64,000 nt of DNA from an uncultured Collinsella sp. (lineage in GTDB: Bacteria > Actinomycetota > Coriobacteriia > Coriobacteriales > Coriobacteriaceae), in contig UQIV01000005.1 in the NCBI GenBank assembly GCA_900541205.1, positions 33,025-97,024 on the forward strand, in the 5' to 3' direction. Positions 16,800-25,251 of this stretch are shown one piece after another; the stretch's first letter is position 1; each line of letters opens with the position of its first letter. Below the pieces are notes generated by a model. That model had not been told where the DNA came from. It made no database searches and saw only the letters and a list, made by a program, of their open reading frames with translations. Made by a program: the position numbers and the translations under genes.

Positions 16800-18014
16800 T
16801 TAGCAAGTGGGATATTCGCCTTCCCAAACAATACGGCGATACTGGTCGGGATCCGTGTCGCCCTCGGTGGAGAAGCAGAGCACGGAGCTCGTCTTGTCCA
16901 GGCCGATGAGCTCCTTGAGCTCGGCGTACTCGGGATCGAGCATGAGGGTCTCGACCAGGCCGGTGGTCACCGCGCCGGACTCGCCGGAGATGACGCGCGG
17001 GTCGCCCTTCTCGGGAGCGCCCAGGGTACGCATGCCGCGAGCGGTGACCCAGTCGGGGCAGGACACGAAAGCGGTGGCGTGGTTGCGCAGGATATCCCAG
17101 CCCAGAATGTTGGGCTCGCCGCAGCACAGGCCGGCCATGATGGAGGGCATGTCGCCGTCCACGATGCGCGGGTCGCCGTCGCCGGCGGCAGCTCCCTTGT
17201 ACAGGCAGGCGGCAGGCGCGCACTCGACCACGACGAAGGTGGGCGGGTTATCGAGATACAGGTTGGTAAAGTAGCCCACCACGGCGCCGGCCAGCGAGCC
17301 CACGCCAGCCTGGACAAAGACGTGCGTCGGTCGGTTGATGGCCATCTCGCGCAGCTGCTCGGCAGCCTCGGAAGCCATGGTGCCGTAACCCTCCATGATC
17401 CAGGACGGGATCTTCTCGTAGCCCTCCCAGGCGGTGTCCTGAACAATGACGCCGCGCTCGCAGGCGTCAGCCTCGGCGGCGGCCATGCGCACGCACTCGT
17501 CGTAGTTGACCTCTTCGATGGTCACCGTGGCGCCCTCGGCGGCGATGTTATCGAAGCGGGGCTTGGTAGAACCCTTGGGCATGTGCACGACGGCCTTCTG
17601 GCCCAGCTTGTTGGCAGCCCATGCCACGCCGCGGCCATGGTTGCCGTCGGTGGCGGTAAAGAAGGTGGCCTGGCCAAAGTCCTTGGCAAGCTGATCGGAG
17701 GTCAGGTAATCGAAGGTGCAGTCGGCAACGTCCTTGCCGGTCTCGTCGGCAATGTAATTGGCCATGGCAAACGAGCCGCCCAGGACCTTAAAGGCGTTGA
17801 GGCCAAAGCGATAGCTCTCGTCCTTAACGCATAGGTTGGACAGGCCCAGACGCGCGGCCTGGCCGTCCAGGCGGGCAAGCGGAGTGACGGTATATTGAGG
17901 GAACGACTGGTGGAAGGCACGGGCCTTCTTCACGTGGTCGAGGCTCATGATTCCCAAGTGCTTGTCATCGCTCTTGGGCATCGTGTTGCCCGCCCACTGG
18001 ATCTTATCGGCCAT
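16800..18014 (-). CDS. ygeX: 2,3-diaminopropionate ammonia-lyase
   Basis: PLP enzyme converting 2,3-diaminopropionate to pyruvate and two ammonia, through an aminoacrylate intermediate. The 404 residues include FGLNAFKVLGGSFA, whose lysine is the predicted Schiff base residue, TATDGNHGRGVAWAANKLG, and a glycine-rich phosphate loop AGVGSLAGAV. It is the first gene of the ygeX-ygeY-ygeW transcript and divergent from a YheO-type regulator, with paired operator-like palindromes in the intergenic region. It gives the cluster a carbon and nitrogen outlet. Confidence 0.94.
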   Translation of the reverse strand: MADKIQWAGNTMPKSDDKHLGIMSLDHVKKARAFHQSFPQYTVTPLARLDGQAARLGLSNLCVKDESYRFGLNAFKVLGGSFAMANYIADETGKDVADCTFDYLTSDQLAKDFGQATFFTATDGNHGRGVAWAANKLGQKAVVHMPKGSTKPRFDNIAAEGATVTIEEVNYDECVRMAAAEADACERGVIVQDTAWEGYEKIPSWIMEGYGTMASEAAEQLREMAINRPTHVFVQAGVGSLAGAVVGYFTNLYLDNPPTFVVVECAPAACLYKGAAAGDGDPRIVDGDMPSIMAGLCCGEPNILGWDILRNHATAFVSCPDWVTARGMRTLGAPEKGDPRVISGESGAVTTGLVETLMLDPEYAELKELIGLDKTSSVLCFSTEGDTDPDQYRRIVWEGEYPTC

Positions 18015-18106
18015 ACGGTGAACTCCTTAAGTCCTCTCTTGCCGGCCCCCGCATACGCGTTTCAGCCCGATCCCATTCACACGGCTGAACTTTTATGTGG
18101 ATGCCA

Positions 18107-18121
18107 AACAAAAAGTTTGTT
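18107..18121. promoter_or_regulatory. operator-like palindrome 1 in the ygeX/regulator divergent gap
   Basis: AACAAA-N3-TTTGTT, a perfect 6-bp inverted repeat. Its centre is 51 bp from that of the second copy at 18158-18172, about five helical turns. The AT-rich 18015-18291 gap is otherwise free of genes. Likely bound by the adjacent YheO-type regulator (inference). Confidence 0.5.
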
Positions 18122-18157
18122 AGTAATGTTCTATCACACTTTTTGATTGGCATACCT

Positions 18158-18172
18158 AACGAATTGTTTGTT
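18158..18172. promoter_or_regulatory. operator-like palindrome 2 in the ygeX/regulator divergent gap
   Basis: AACGAA-N3-TTTGTT, differing from copy 1 at one arm base and in the spacer. The two sites lie on the same helical face, as expected for cooperative binding of a dimeric regulator. The tight consensus AACRAA-N3-TTTGTT is the evidence. Confidence 0.48.
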
Positions 18173-18291
18173 GCCGTAATCGGTACTTTTTCGCCGCCGA
18201 ACGGTCATGAATTGCCTTGTTGATGGATTTGTTTGCGGTCAAGTGTGGTTTATGGCAAAGTGTGCCCAAACTAATTTTTAGGAAGGTACCC

Positions 18292-18945
18292 ATGACCCCC
18301 GCACAGATTGAGTTTTACAAGCGCCTCGCACACGGTCTGGCGCTCCAATTTGGCCCCAACTGCGAAGTCGTCGTCCACGATCTGGAGACCGAGGACGTGG
18401 ACCACTCCATCGTAGTGATCGAAAACGGCCACGTCAGCGGGCGCAAACTGGGTGACGGCCCCAGCCATATCGTGTTTGAGTCCATGCACGAGGGCGCCAC
18501 CGACGTACACGACCGCGAGCCATACCTCACCAAAACCACCGATGGCAAGCTGCTCAAGTCCTCGACCATCTTTATCCGCAACGACGAGGGCAAGCCCGTC
18601 GGCATTTTGGGCATTAACTTTGACATTACGCTCATGAAGGCTTTTGAGCGCTCGCTCGATGCCTTTACCGGCACCGGCGGCACGGGCTATACCGAGCCCG
18701 AGCCCATTACCAAAAACATCGGCGACCTGCTCGAGGACCTGCTGCACGAGTGCGAGCAGTTTGTGGGCAAGCCCGCGGCGCTCATGACCAAAGACGAGCG
18801 CATTCGTGCCATTGGCTACCTCGACCGTCGCGGCGCCTTCCTCATTTCCAAGTCGAGCGAGCGTGCCTGCGAGTTCTTTGGCATCTCAAAGTACAGCTTC
18901 TATAGCTACCTCAACGAGGCCAAGGCGGCGGCCGGCGACAAGTAA
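18292..18945 (+). CDS. YheO-type PAS/helix-turn-helix transcriptional regulator (left arm)
   Basis: 217-residue DNA-binding protein with an N-terminal YheO PAS-like domain (FGPNCEVVVHDLETEDVDHSIVVIENGHVSGRKLGDG; then STIFIRNDEGKPVGILGINFD) and a C-terminal HTH ending ACEFFGISKYSFYSYLNEAK. The ATG at 18292 follows AGGAAGG. It is divergent from ygeX and is the obvious candidate to control it. A paralogue of nearly equal length (218 residues) sits beside the permease at 36385. The PAS pocket presumably senses a purine-pathway metabolite; the ligand is unknown. E. coli DauR is a member of the same domain family. Confidence 0.85.
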   Translation: MTPAQIEFYKRLAHGLALQFGPNCEVVVHDLETEDVDHSIVVIENGHVSGRKLGDGPSHIVFESMHEGATDVHDREPYLTKTTDGKLLKSSTIFIRNDEGKPVGILGINFDITLMKAFERSLDAFTGTGGTGYTEPEPITKNIGDLLEDLLHECEQFVGKPAALMTKDERIRAIGYLDRRGAFLISKSSERACEFFGISKYSFYSYLNEAKAAAGDK

Positions 18946-19068
18946 GCACTCGCCTAGATTGCCCCTCCCCTTTTGGGCGCGAGTTCTGGAAAGCGCGAAT
19001 CCAAGACCGAGCCGCTTGGGAAGTTCCATATAATCGATGTCATTAGTATTTCGAAAGGATGGGACAGA

Positions 19069-20058
19069 ATGGCGTTGAGCAAGGCATCATGCACCGGTCG
19101 CGGATTGATTCCGGCAATTGGTGGACATGTGCACCGCATGTTCGATGAGGGTGAAGACGACCTGTTTTCGCTGAGCCTTGACGACGTGATGGATGATCGC
19201 CCGTGGACCGCCGACGAACTCATGGGCGGCGGCGGGGCTCGCCCGTCAAGCCCCAATCCCGCACTTGCGCCTAAGACCGCATCTGCGCCGACTCCTGCGC
19301 AGCCGGCTGTTTCGACGCCCGCGCCTACACCCGCACCCACTTCGGCGCCCACGCCCGCTCCCCGCCCCGCAAGCGACCCGTCCGAGACGGCGGCATTTCT
19401 CGCTGCAGCGACGCAGGGCAAATCGGCCGACAGCACCGTTATGTACAGCGCCCAGCAGTTGCCTGTTCCTGCGGCACGCAAGCCTCCGGTCACAAGGCTC
19501 GATGAGCCCGTTGCCCATCAGGTTGTCCACGATTCCTGGGCTGCAGCCGATCTGGATGAGACCTCTACCGGCATGCCGGCGCTCGATGTTCCAGTTAACC
19601 CGCTTTTTGCCGCCAACACGAGCGCCGCGGACTATGAGGGCGGTGCGGCATATTCCGATTATTCCGATGACTATGCTGGCACCAGTCGCATCGAGACCGA
19701 GGATTATGGCACCGCATCGAGCGATTATCTCAATGATTCGTACGCTGCCACGCCCGCACCGGAATATGACCCGGAGGCCGCGTCCGCACCGGCGTATACC
19801 AAAAGCACGGGCGAAGAGCGCTTCGCCGATTATTACGCCGAGGAAAAGGCGCTGCGTTTCTCGGAATTTCCGCAGGCAGTCAAGGTTGCCTTTATCGCCA
19901 TTATCATCGCCCTGCTCGGCGTCATTGCGTTTGAGGGATTCCAGCTGTTCCGCGGCCCCACCCAAGCGGAGTCGGAGACCCAGCAAAAAGAGGACGATAA
20001 CCAGTACCTGGACATCAACACCCTCAAGGGCGACCCCAACGACGAGGACGACGAGTAG
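19069..20058 (+). CDS. single-pass membrane protein with long low-complexity N-terminal region
   Basis: Not recognised as a known family. The 329-residue product starts MALSKASCTGRG after AAGGA. Roughly residues 60-110 are Pro/Ala/Thr-rich (PAPTPAPTSAPTPAP), and residues 170-260 are acidic with many Asp/Tyr/Ser (SDYSDDYAG). One transmembrane helix VAFIAIIIALLGVIAFEGF lies near residue 280, and a short acidic tail (DPNDEDDE) follows. No signal peptide or enzyme motif is visible, so the long disordered part is probably cytoplasmic. It has no operon partner on its strand. Confidence 0.72.
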   Translation: MALSKASCTGRGLIPAIGGHVHRMFDEGEDDLFSLSLDDVMDDRPWTADELMGGGGARPSSPNPALAPKTASAPTPAQPAVSTPAPTPAPTSAPTPAPRPASDPSETAAFLAAATQGKSADSTVMYSAQQLPVPAARKPPVTRLDEPVAHQVVHDSWAAADLDETSTGMPALDVPVNPLFAANTSAADYEGGAAYSDYSDDYAGTSRIETEDYGTASSDYLNDSYAATPAPEYDPEAASAPAYTKSTGEERFADYYAEEKALRFSEFPQAVKVAFIAIIIALLGVIAFEGFQLFRGPTQAESETQQKEDDNQYLDINTLKGDPNDEDDE

Positions 20059-20195
20059 CGAGGGCTGAAGGCGGCCGCGGGATCCCGCATCCAGCACCGG
20101 CTTCTAAGTGCTGTTTTGTCATCCAGCCACACTTTTCCGAAGTTTTAAGGTGCCTATTTCGACACTTTTCCGGATTTTATACTCTGTCCCTCCAG

Positions 20196-20489
20196 ATGCG
20201 CTTTACGGTGCAGGCGTTGGAAGAAGGGCCATGTGCCGCTGGCGGCCCACATGTTCTGCAGATCAAGCTGCTCGGAGACGACTCGCGCGAGCCGTCCAGC
20301 TGGGAGCTGTTTGCCGACGGCACGTGCGTTGCGGACGGATCTGGCGCTTTTGCACGCGAGTGCTTCTGCAAGGGCGCGGAGGTGTTCCTGGACCTGTGCC
20401 GCGGCGCCGTGCGCACGGCCGAGCTGCACCAGTGGAGCCAGAGGGAGTACGAGCTGCTGAGTGCCGCGCGTGGGATTGCGAGGGTGTAG
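20196..20489 (+). CDS. small hypothetical protein
   Basis: A 97-residue frame with codon use like its neighbours (many GCC, GGC, CTG, GAG), which favours real coding. There is no ribosome-binding site before the ATG, so the true start may be elsewhere or this may be a remnant. It has four cysteines after residue 40 (CVADG, ECFCKG, DLCRG) and no recognised motif. The preceding 137 bp after the membrane protein show nothing. Confidence 0.4.
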   Translation: MRFTVQALEEGPCAAGGPHVLQIKLLGDDSREPSSWELFADGTCVADGSGAFARECFCKGAEVFLDLCRGAVRTAELHQWSQREYELLSAARGIARV

Positions 20490-20534
20490 ACGAACGCACC
20501 CGCCACGCGAAACCGAATGGCGTTCTCAAAAGGC

Positions 20535-21269
20535 CTACCTCCCCTCCGCCTTCAGCTTCAGCAGCAGGTCGCCCAGCTCGGGGCACTTGCTGGAAAAGCA
20601 CGTTTGGGCTCGCTCGTCCATCCCCCACCGCTGGCGGACTTCTTGGGCGCGCGGGCTCACGCGGTAATCCCCGTCCATCACCTGCTTGAACAGCTTGGCG
20701 GTCACGCGCGCATCGGCCAGGGCACTGTGGGCGTGACCCGTCGACTCGTCGAACTCGATGCCAAACCACGTCGCCGCGTCACTCAAAGAGACGCGCCCGT
20801 GGCTGCCCGCGTCCATAATCGAGGTGTAAAACGCCTGCAGGTCGGCCCAGTCCGTAGGAAATGCGGCAAGGTCGATATGCTTTGCCTGGCACACGGTCAA
20901 AAGCTGTCGACGATCTGCCCCGCTCCAGCAAACCACTTGGGCGGAGTAGTGGCCGATCCAATTGCTGAGCCTTTTGATCACCATGTAGAGCGGGTCGGCC
21001 ATCGCGGTGTCCACGGCCGATATCCCCGTGAGCTCGCGGACGGGGAACGCAACGCCTTCGGTAAATTCCGTCTGCACAAACTGCGAGAACTCGCCCATAA
21101 CGTTGCCGTGGCAATCGAGCTTGACGGCACCGACCTCGATAATCTCATTGTGCAGCCCACGGCGCTGGCGCTGCTTTGGCACCGGCGCAAACTCAAAGTC
21201 CAGCACGATCTGGCGCGCAAAGTTCGTCGTATCGATAGCCGAGATGCACGGCGTCTTTTCAGCTGACAC
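20535..21269 (-). CDS. DEDDh-type 3'-5' exonuclease domain protein
   Basis: RNase T/DnaQ-fold exonuclease. Motif I is VLDFEF (Asp24, Glu26); motif III is HAHSALADARVTAKLF, with the His and Asp that define the DEDDh class. Single-domain length of 244 residues points to an oligoribonuclease/KapD-like or DNA repair nuclease, not a polymerase proofreading domain. It stands alone, with convergent neighbours on the left and a 455-bp gap on the right. Substrate cannot be inferred. Confidence 0.85.
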   Translation of the reverse strand: MSAEKTPCISAIDTTNFARQIVLDFEFAPVPKQRQRRGLHNEIIEVGAVKLDCHGNVMGEFSQFVQTEFTEGVAFPVRELTGISAVDTAMADPLYMVIKRLSNWIGHYSAQVVCWSGADRRQLLTVCQAKHIDLAAFPTDWADLQAFYTSIMDAGSHGRVSLSDAATWFGIEFDESTGHAHSALADARVTAKLFKQVMDGDYRVSPRAQEVRQRWGMDERAQTCFSSKCPELGDLLLKLKAEGR

Positions 21270-21430
21270 GGTTAGGGCCTTTCTCCGTCAAATGCCGCTT
21301 GCTACATAGGCGGCTACATTGCCGTAAGGATAGGCGCCCGTGCGGACACAAAAGCAGGGCGCAATGCCATGCACCAAGCACGCACCCCACAGTCGGCCCC
21401 AAGAGAGTCGCCCTCTCTATTCAAATGCAT

Positions 21431-21478
21431 GAAAAAGATTTAGGCCCGGTGACTTGAATCAGCGGTCATCCCGGGCCC
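21431..21478 (-). terminator. rho-independent terminator-like hairpin in the 21270-21724 gap
   Basis: On the minus strand GGCCCGGGATGACC and its near complement GGTGACC...GGGCC (as read GTCACCGGGCC) form a stem, followed by TAAATCTTTTT. It would end a transcript entering from the DUF4143 ATPase side. Just upstream a 29-codon frame (21480-21569, minus) could be a tiny gene, but it has no ribosome-binding site and is not called. The rest of this 455-bp gap holds nothing recognisable. Confidence 0.55.
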
Positions 21479-21724
21479 ATCAGAGCTCACAGAGCTCTTG
21501 GTTGCTTTGGTCTCGCTCTTCACGGCGCTTATCGAACTTTCCGAGGCACTCAAGCAGCATTCGAAGCATAACAAGTCGCTGCCATTAAGGCACTGACCTC
21601 TTGACCAAGCAACGGCGCTGCCCAGCTATCACCCTTGGGCTGCCGTCAACTTTATTCTATCCGCGAGCATCTGGTTTACCAAATGGATTTTCGGTAAAGG
21701 AAGCACGGCACGCCCGCAAAACCA

Positions 21725-23020
21725 CTACGCCCCAAGTGCCGCCATGGGAATCACCGCCACGCCGTCGTCGCGTGTGTAGGCAATGCTCCCCTTTCCAACC
21801 ACGACCGCCAAAAACGCCGGCGCGGCATTCTGGGCGGCAGGATTGGAGAGCACTTTCCTCTCCAGCGCCTTGAGATTTCTCGCTCCATCGTCTGCTTTCG
21901 CATCACTCAGCTTGACCTCGATGGCTCCCCAGCGCCCGTCGTGCTCAACGATCAGATCGACCTCAAGGCCCTTCTCATCTCGGAAATAATGGACACTGTT
22001 GTCGACACCGCCGTAGGTGGAAAGGAACACGCGCACGTCGCGCAGGACGAGATTCTCAAAGAGCATCCCCAGCGTTTGCATATCGCCAAGCAGCCGCTCA
22101 GGGGTAGCCCCCAGCAACGCCGCCGCAAGTGACGGGTCACAGAAGTAGCGCTTGGGGCGCACGCGAACGCGGGCCTTCGAGCGCATGGGCGGCTCCCATC
22201 CGCACAGGTCCTCGGTCAGCTTGAGCCTGTTGAAGAGGTCCAAGTACGCAGCGATGGTCCTCTCGTCGGGGCCCGCCTCACCGTACGAGGCGTCCTTTAC
22301 GAGCGTCTTGTACGTGACAGCCTGGCTCTCGTTCATGGCAAGAGCTCGCAAAAGGCCGTGTGCAAGCTCGGGCGACATGCCCTCGTCCAGCACGTTGACG
22401 TCGAGCACCGAGTGCACGTACTGGCTTGCCGTCTCTCGCGCAAGATCTTCCGAAAGCCCAAGATTTGCAGGCCAACCGCCCCTGCAGCACCAGCGGGCGA
22501 CGTCATCCACCGTGCTCTCGCGACGCTGAGGGGCAAAATCCTCGCCCTTAAAGAGGCTTGCCAGTGACACGAGCGGCTCGCCGTCGCCCGACTCACACAG
22601 GGCCATGGGGCGCATTGACAGACGGGCGATCCTACCCGTGCCGGAATGACGAACATGGCTGCGCTCCTCGCTTTTGAGCGCGGTCGAGCCCGTGAGCAAA
22701 AGTGTCCCCCGTTCGTTGCCGCTCGCGTCCACGAAACGCCGGGCGGCATCCCAAACCTCGGGCACCTCCTGCCATTCATCGACCAGGTGTGGCGCATCGC
22801 CGATGAGCGCCAGGCTTGGGTCGACCTCTGCCGCCGCACGCTGCGCAGGCTCATCGAGCCTGGAGACGCTCGCCGAGCGAGAGAGCGCCGTCCAGGTCTT
22901 GCCGCACCATTTGGGGCCGTTGATCTCCACACAGCCAAACGCCCGCATAAGGGTGTCGAGGCGCTCCTCTATGAGCCGGGGCCTATATCCCTTTTGGGTC
23001 AATCTCTTTGGTGCATCCAC
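21725..23020 (-). CDS. AAA ATPase with DUF4143 C-terminal domain
   Basis: Member of the AAA_14/DUF4143 family, common in gut anaerobes with no settled function. Walker A is GPKWCGKT (residues 35-42), and a Walker B-like PHLVDEWQEV lies near residue 78. Near residues 350-375 GLEVDLIVEHDGRWGAIEVKLS gives an ExD...ExK pattern like the PD-(D/E)XK nuclease fold. Length is 431 residues. Five TTACGC sites at 23-bp period lie upstream of its start, and a second but different ATPase gene is next door. Weak spacing of the ribosome-binding site leaves the exact start open. Confidence 0.85.
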   Translation of the reverse strand: MDAPKRLTQKGYRPRLIEERLDTLMRAFGCVEINGPKWCGKTWTALSRSASVSRLDEPAQRAAAEVDPSLALIGDAPHLVDEWQEVPEVWDAARRFVDASGNERGTLLLTGSTALKSEERSHVRHSGTGRIARLSMRPMALCESGDGEPLVSLASLFKGEDFAPQRRESTVDDVARWCCRGGWPANLGLSEDLARETASQYVHSVLDVNVLDEGMSPELAHGLLRALAMNESQAVTYKTLVKDASYGEAGPDERTIAAYLDLFNRLKLTEDLCGWEPPMRSKARVRVRPKRYFCDPSLAAALLGATPERLLGDMQTLGMLFENLVLRDVRVFLSTYGGVDNSVHYFRDEKGLEVDLIVEHDGRWGAIEVKLSDAKADDGARNLKALERKVLSNPAAQNAAPAFLAVVVGKGSIAYTRDDGVAVIPMAALGA

Positions 23021-23056
23021 AGACGGCCGTCCCTCTCTATCACGCGATATGCGAAA

Positions 23057-23154
23057 TTACGCCATTCTCAATGCTGATTTTACGCTACTTTCAATGTAGT
23101 TTTTACGCCATGACAGATGTAGTTTTTACGCCATTTTCATTGAAGGTTTTACGC
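23057..23154. repeat. iteron-like 23-bp direct repeat array upstream of the DUF4143 ATPase
   Basis: TTACGC recurs at 23057, 23080, 23103, 23126 and 23149, exactly 23 bp apart. Between them, four full units follow the pattern TTACGCCATTTTCAATGTAG plus TTT with 1-9 changes each. The array lies 37-134 bp upstream of the ATPase start and fills most of the 185-bp gap between the two ATPase genes. The exact phase argues for multiple protein-binding sites. Confidence 0.88.
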
Positions 23155-23205
23155 TTGGCATCCTTAGCGCGACCCATTCCGAGCATCACATCAGAGCGTG
23201 CTTGG

Positions 23206-24597
23206 TTATCTCCGCTCGCACATCTCGGCAAACGAAATCAGCTTGGCATCTCCCCTGCTCGCCGCAGCTTCCTGACATCCTTGCGTAAAGCCTCGCTTCG
23301 AGAAGATCGCATAGCTTTTGTGCTGCCGCCTAAAGAGCTCGCTTCGGTATACGAGCTTTTGCAGCACGTCTTCGCCCGCCGGTTCATTGCGCCATTTGCA
23401 CTCCGCAAACAGCGCAGTGCCCTCGCCATCGTCAACAATCAAGTCGATTTCTTCCTGCGTATGTGTGCGATTGTCCGTCCCCCACCAGCGCCCGACGCTC
23501 GCCGGAACCACATCGAGCTGGCCCGCGCGCGCGAGTTCGTACACGTATTGCCTGCATATAAGCTCAAAGACCGTACCCATGTAATCCGATACGTGCGGCT
23601 CAATGCGCTTATACGCCATCTCGGCCATATCGTTTTGAATCAGCCCAATGTTCTGCGGCACAAACTTGTACCAGAATCTAAACATCTGGTCGCTCAGCAG
23701 ATACACGGCTCGCTTATTGCTCGTCTCGTTTAGGGGCAGCTCGCGCTCGACAATCCCAAGCGACGCCAGCTTATCCACATAGCTCTTTACGTTGCTCGCA
23801 GGGATTCCCGTAGAGCTCGCAATCTCCGAGATCCTCGAGCGCCCCTGAGCAATTGCTTGCACGATCGCATCATATTGCTCGGGATTGCGGCACTCTTGCA
23901 ACAGCAGGTTACTCGGCTCCTCAAAGAGATAGCCCGTAGGAGTAAGAAAAAGACGTTTGATGTTGTCCTTGAGCGGTGCGGCAGGATCGACTTTCTCGAT
24001 ATATGCAGGAATGCCGCCCGTCATGCCATAGCAAACCGCAGCGTCTTCGCGACCCATGCTATGCCACAGGCCGAGGGTCGTCGTAAAATCGAGCGGCATG
24101 ATCTTAAACTGGGCCGTACGCCTACCGTATAGTGGACTCTCGTAGCCCAACACCTGTTCCTCCATAAACGAAAGAGACGAGCCGCATAGAATCAGCATGA
24201 GCCTGGTCTCTTTGTACAGGTGATCGATCTTGTCTTGCAGCAACGAGCTGATCTCGGGATTCGATTGGGCGAGATAGGGATACTCGTCAATCACGACAAT
24301 CAAACGCTCCGTTCGAGCCATGGTGACCAATGCATCGAACGCCTCGTCAAAACTACGAAACGACACGCCTGCAGCACCAACCGAACCCGCAAGTATCGCC
24401 TGGCTAAAGCCGTGCAGGTTTGCCTCTGCATTGGTACGACGAGCTTGAAAGTAAATAGCCTTCTTGCCTTGGATGAACTCTGTGATAAGGCGCGTTTTAC
24501 CCACGCGACGGCGGCCGTAAATCACAGGCATTTCAAAGGAGCCCGTGCCATACAGTCGATTGAGCTCGGACATTTCCACTGTTCTTCCGATAAACAT
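23206..24597 (-). CDS. AAA ATPase with DUF234 nuclease-like C-terminal domain
   Basis: 463-residue protein of the archaeal-type ATPase_2/DUF234 family. Walker A is YGRRRVGKTR (about residues 27-36) and Walker B is LIVVIDEYPYL (about residue 100). A winged-helix-like linker follows (ISEIASSTGIPASNVKSYVDKLASLGIV). The C-terminal EIDLIVDDGEGTALFAECKW carries an ExD...ECK PD-(D/E)XK-like signature. AAGGAAGG precedes the start. A 52-bp near-perfect palindrome lies just upstream. Function unknown; regulation or genome-defence roles are proposed for relatives. Confidence 0.86.
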   Translation of the reverse strand: MFIGRTVEMSELNRLYGTGSFEMPVIYGRRRVGKTRLITEFIQGKKAIYFQARRTNAEANLHGFSQAILAGSVGAAGVSFRSFDEAFDALVTMARTERLIVVIDEYPYLAQSNPEISSLLQDKIDHLYKETRLMLILCGSSLSFMEEQVLGYESPLYGRRTAQFKIMPLDFTTTLGLWHSMGREDAAVCYGMTGGIPAYIEKVDPAAPLKDNIKRLFLTPTGYLFEEPSNLLLQECRNPEQYDAIVQAIAQGRSRISEIASSTGIPASNVKSYVDKLASLGIVERELPLNETSNKRAVYLLSDQMFRFWYKFVPQNIGLIQNDMAEMAYKRIEPHVSDYMGTVFELICRQYVYELARAGQLDVVPASVGRWWGTDNRTHTQEEIDLIVDDGEGTALFAECKWRNEPAGEDVLQKLVYRSELFRRQHKSYAIFSKRGFTQGCQEAAASRGDAKLISFAEMCERR

Positions 24598-24614
24598 AGG
24601 GCCATCCTTCCTTT

Positions 24615-24666
24615 ACGTTATAGCTAGCTATATTATACCTTCCTATAATATGGCTAGCTATAACGT
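24615..24666. promoter_or_regulatory. 52-bp near-perfect palindrome at the DUF234 ATPase promoter
   Basis: Arms of 23 bp match at 22 positions: ACGTTATAGCTAGC...TATATTATA, a 6-nt centre CCTTCC, and the complement ending GCTAGCTATAACGT. It ends 18 bp upstream of the ATPase ATG and contains TATAAT on the minus strand, so it overlaps the likely -10 box. Either an operator or a 5'-leader hairpin. Confidence 0.8.
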
Positions 24667-24718
24667 AATTCGACAAGCGAAGCACGAAAAGGGGCGGTAC
24701 ACCACCGCACGTGGACCG

Positions 24719-24955
24719 TTCCGGAAAATGCATCCCGTTCTGAAGCCAAAAACTGGGCCGTAGTTTCCGCCAAGCATGCCATCCAGAAAGTGCGTCCCGC
24801 TCTGAGCCTGAATTCTGGGATGCAATTTCCGCTTGAGGCCCGATCTGGAAACGGCATCCCACTCTGAGGCCGAAATCTGGAACGCAATTTCCGGTTGAGG
24901 GGCGTTCCGGAAAAGAATCCCATTCCGAGCGTCGAATCCGGAACACAGTTTCCGC
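24719..24955. repeat. tandem 61-bp palindromic repeat cluster 1 (about four units)
   Basis: Four diverged units of 61-62 bp. Each runs CGGAAA..., TCCC(A/G)(T/C)TCTGAG, about 10 variable bases, then (C/T)TGG(G/A)A(C/T)GCA and TTTCCG, so each can fold on itself. A second cluster in the same orientation lies at 26278-26550, on the other side of the AbiEi-like gene. Since 61 is not a multiple of three, frames through it are not conserved and it is not coding. The 24956-25251 stretch shows nothing else. Confidence 0.82.
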
Positions 24956-25251
24956 AGATACAAGACGACGATCCGCCGCCCTTATCACATACCTTCAAAC
25001 GTGCGATCCAGAAACATAAAACAGCAGATAGAATGCTCTTTTTCAAAAAAGTACACGTCCCGAAACTTACCAAGGCTTCATAACTAGCTACCATTCACGG
25101 GTGCCGATTACCGCCCACCGATTCGGATGTAAAAATGTCGCCGAAAACAGGCCATCTACCTGCATGGTTAGATTTTGGTCAGCTTTTGGTCAGTTGAGCG
25201 GCAAGTTCCGGCTGATACGTTTTTGCCACCCCAAAAAGGAGGCGGTAGCTC

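Noticed and set aside
21480..21569. Tiny 29-codon reverse-strand gene before the terminator-like hairpin, with a hydrophobic frame on the opposite strand resembling a small toxin
   Set aside because: Neither frame has a ribosome-binding site; the hydrophobic frame lacks an ATG or GTG start. Kept only as a remark.
24654..25094. Long reverse-strand open frames through the 61-bp repeats that could look like a repeat protein
   Set aside because: The unit length (61 bp) is not a multiple of three, so each unit is read in a different frame; the frames are open by chance in GC-rich repeats and have no ribosome-binding site.
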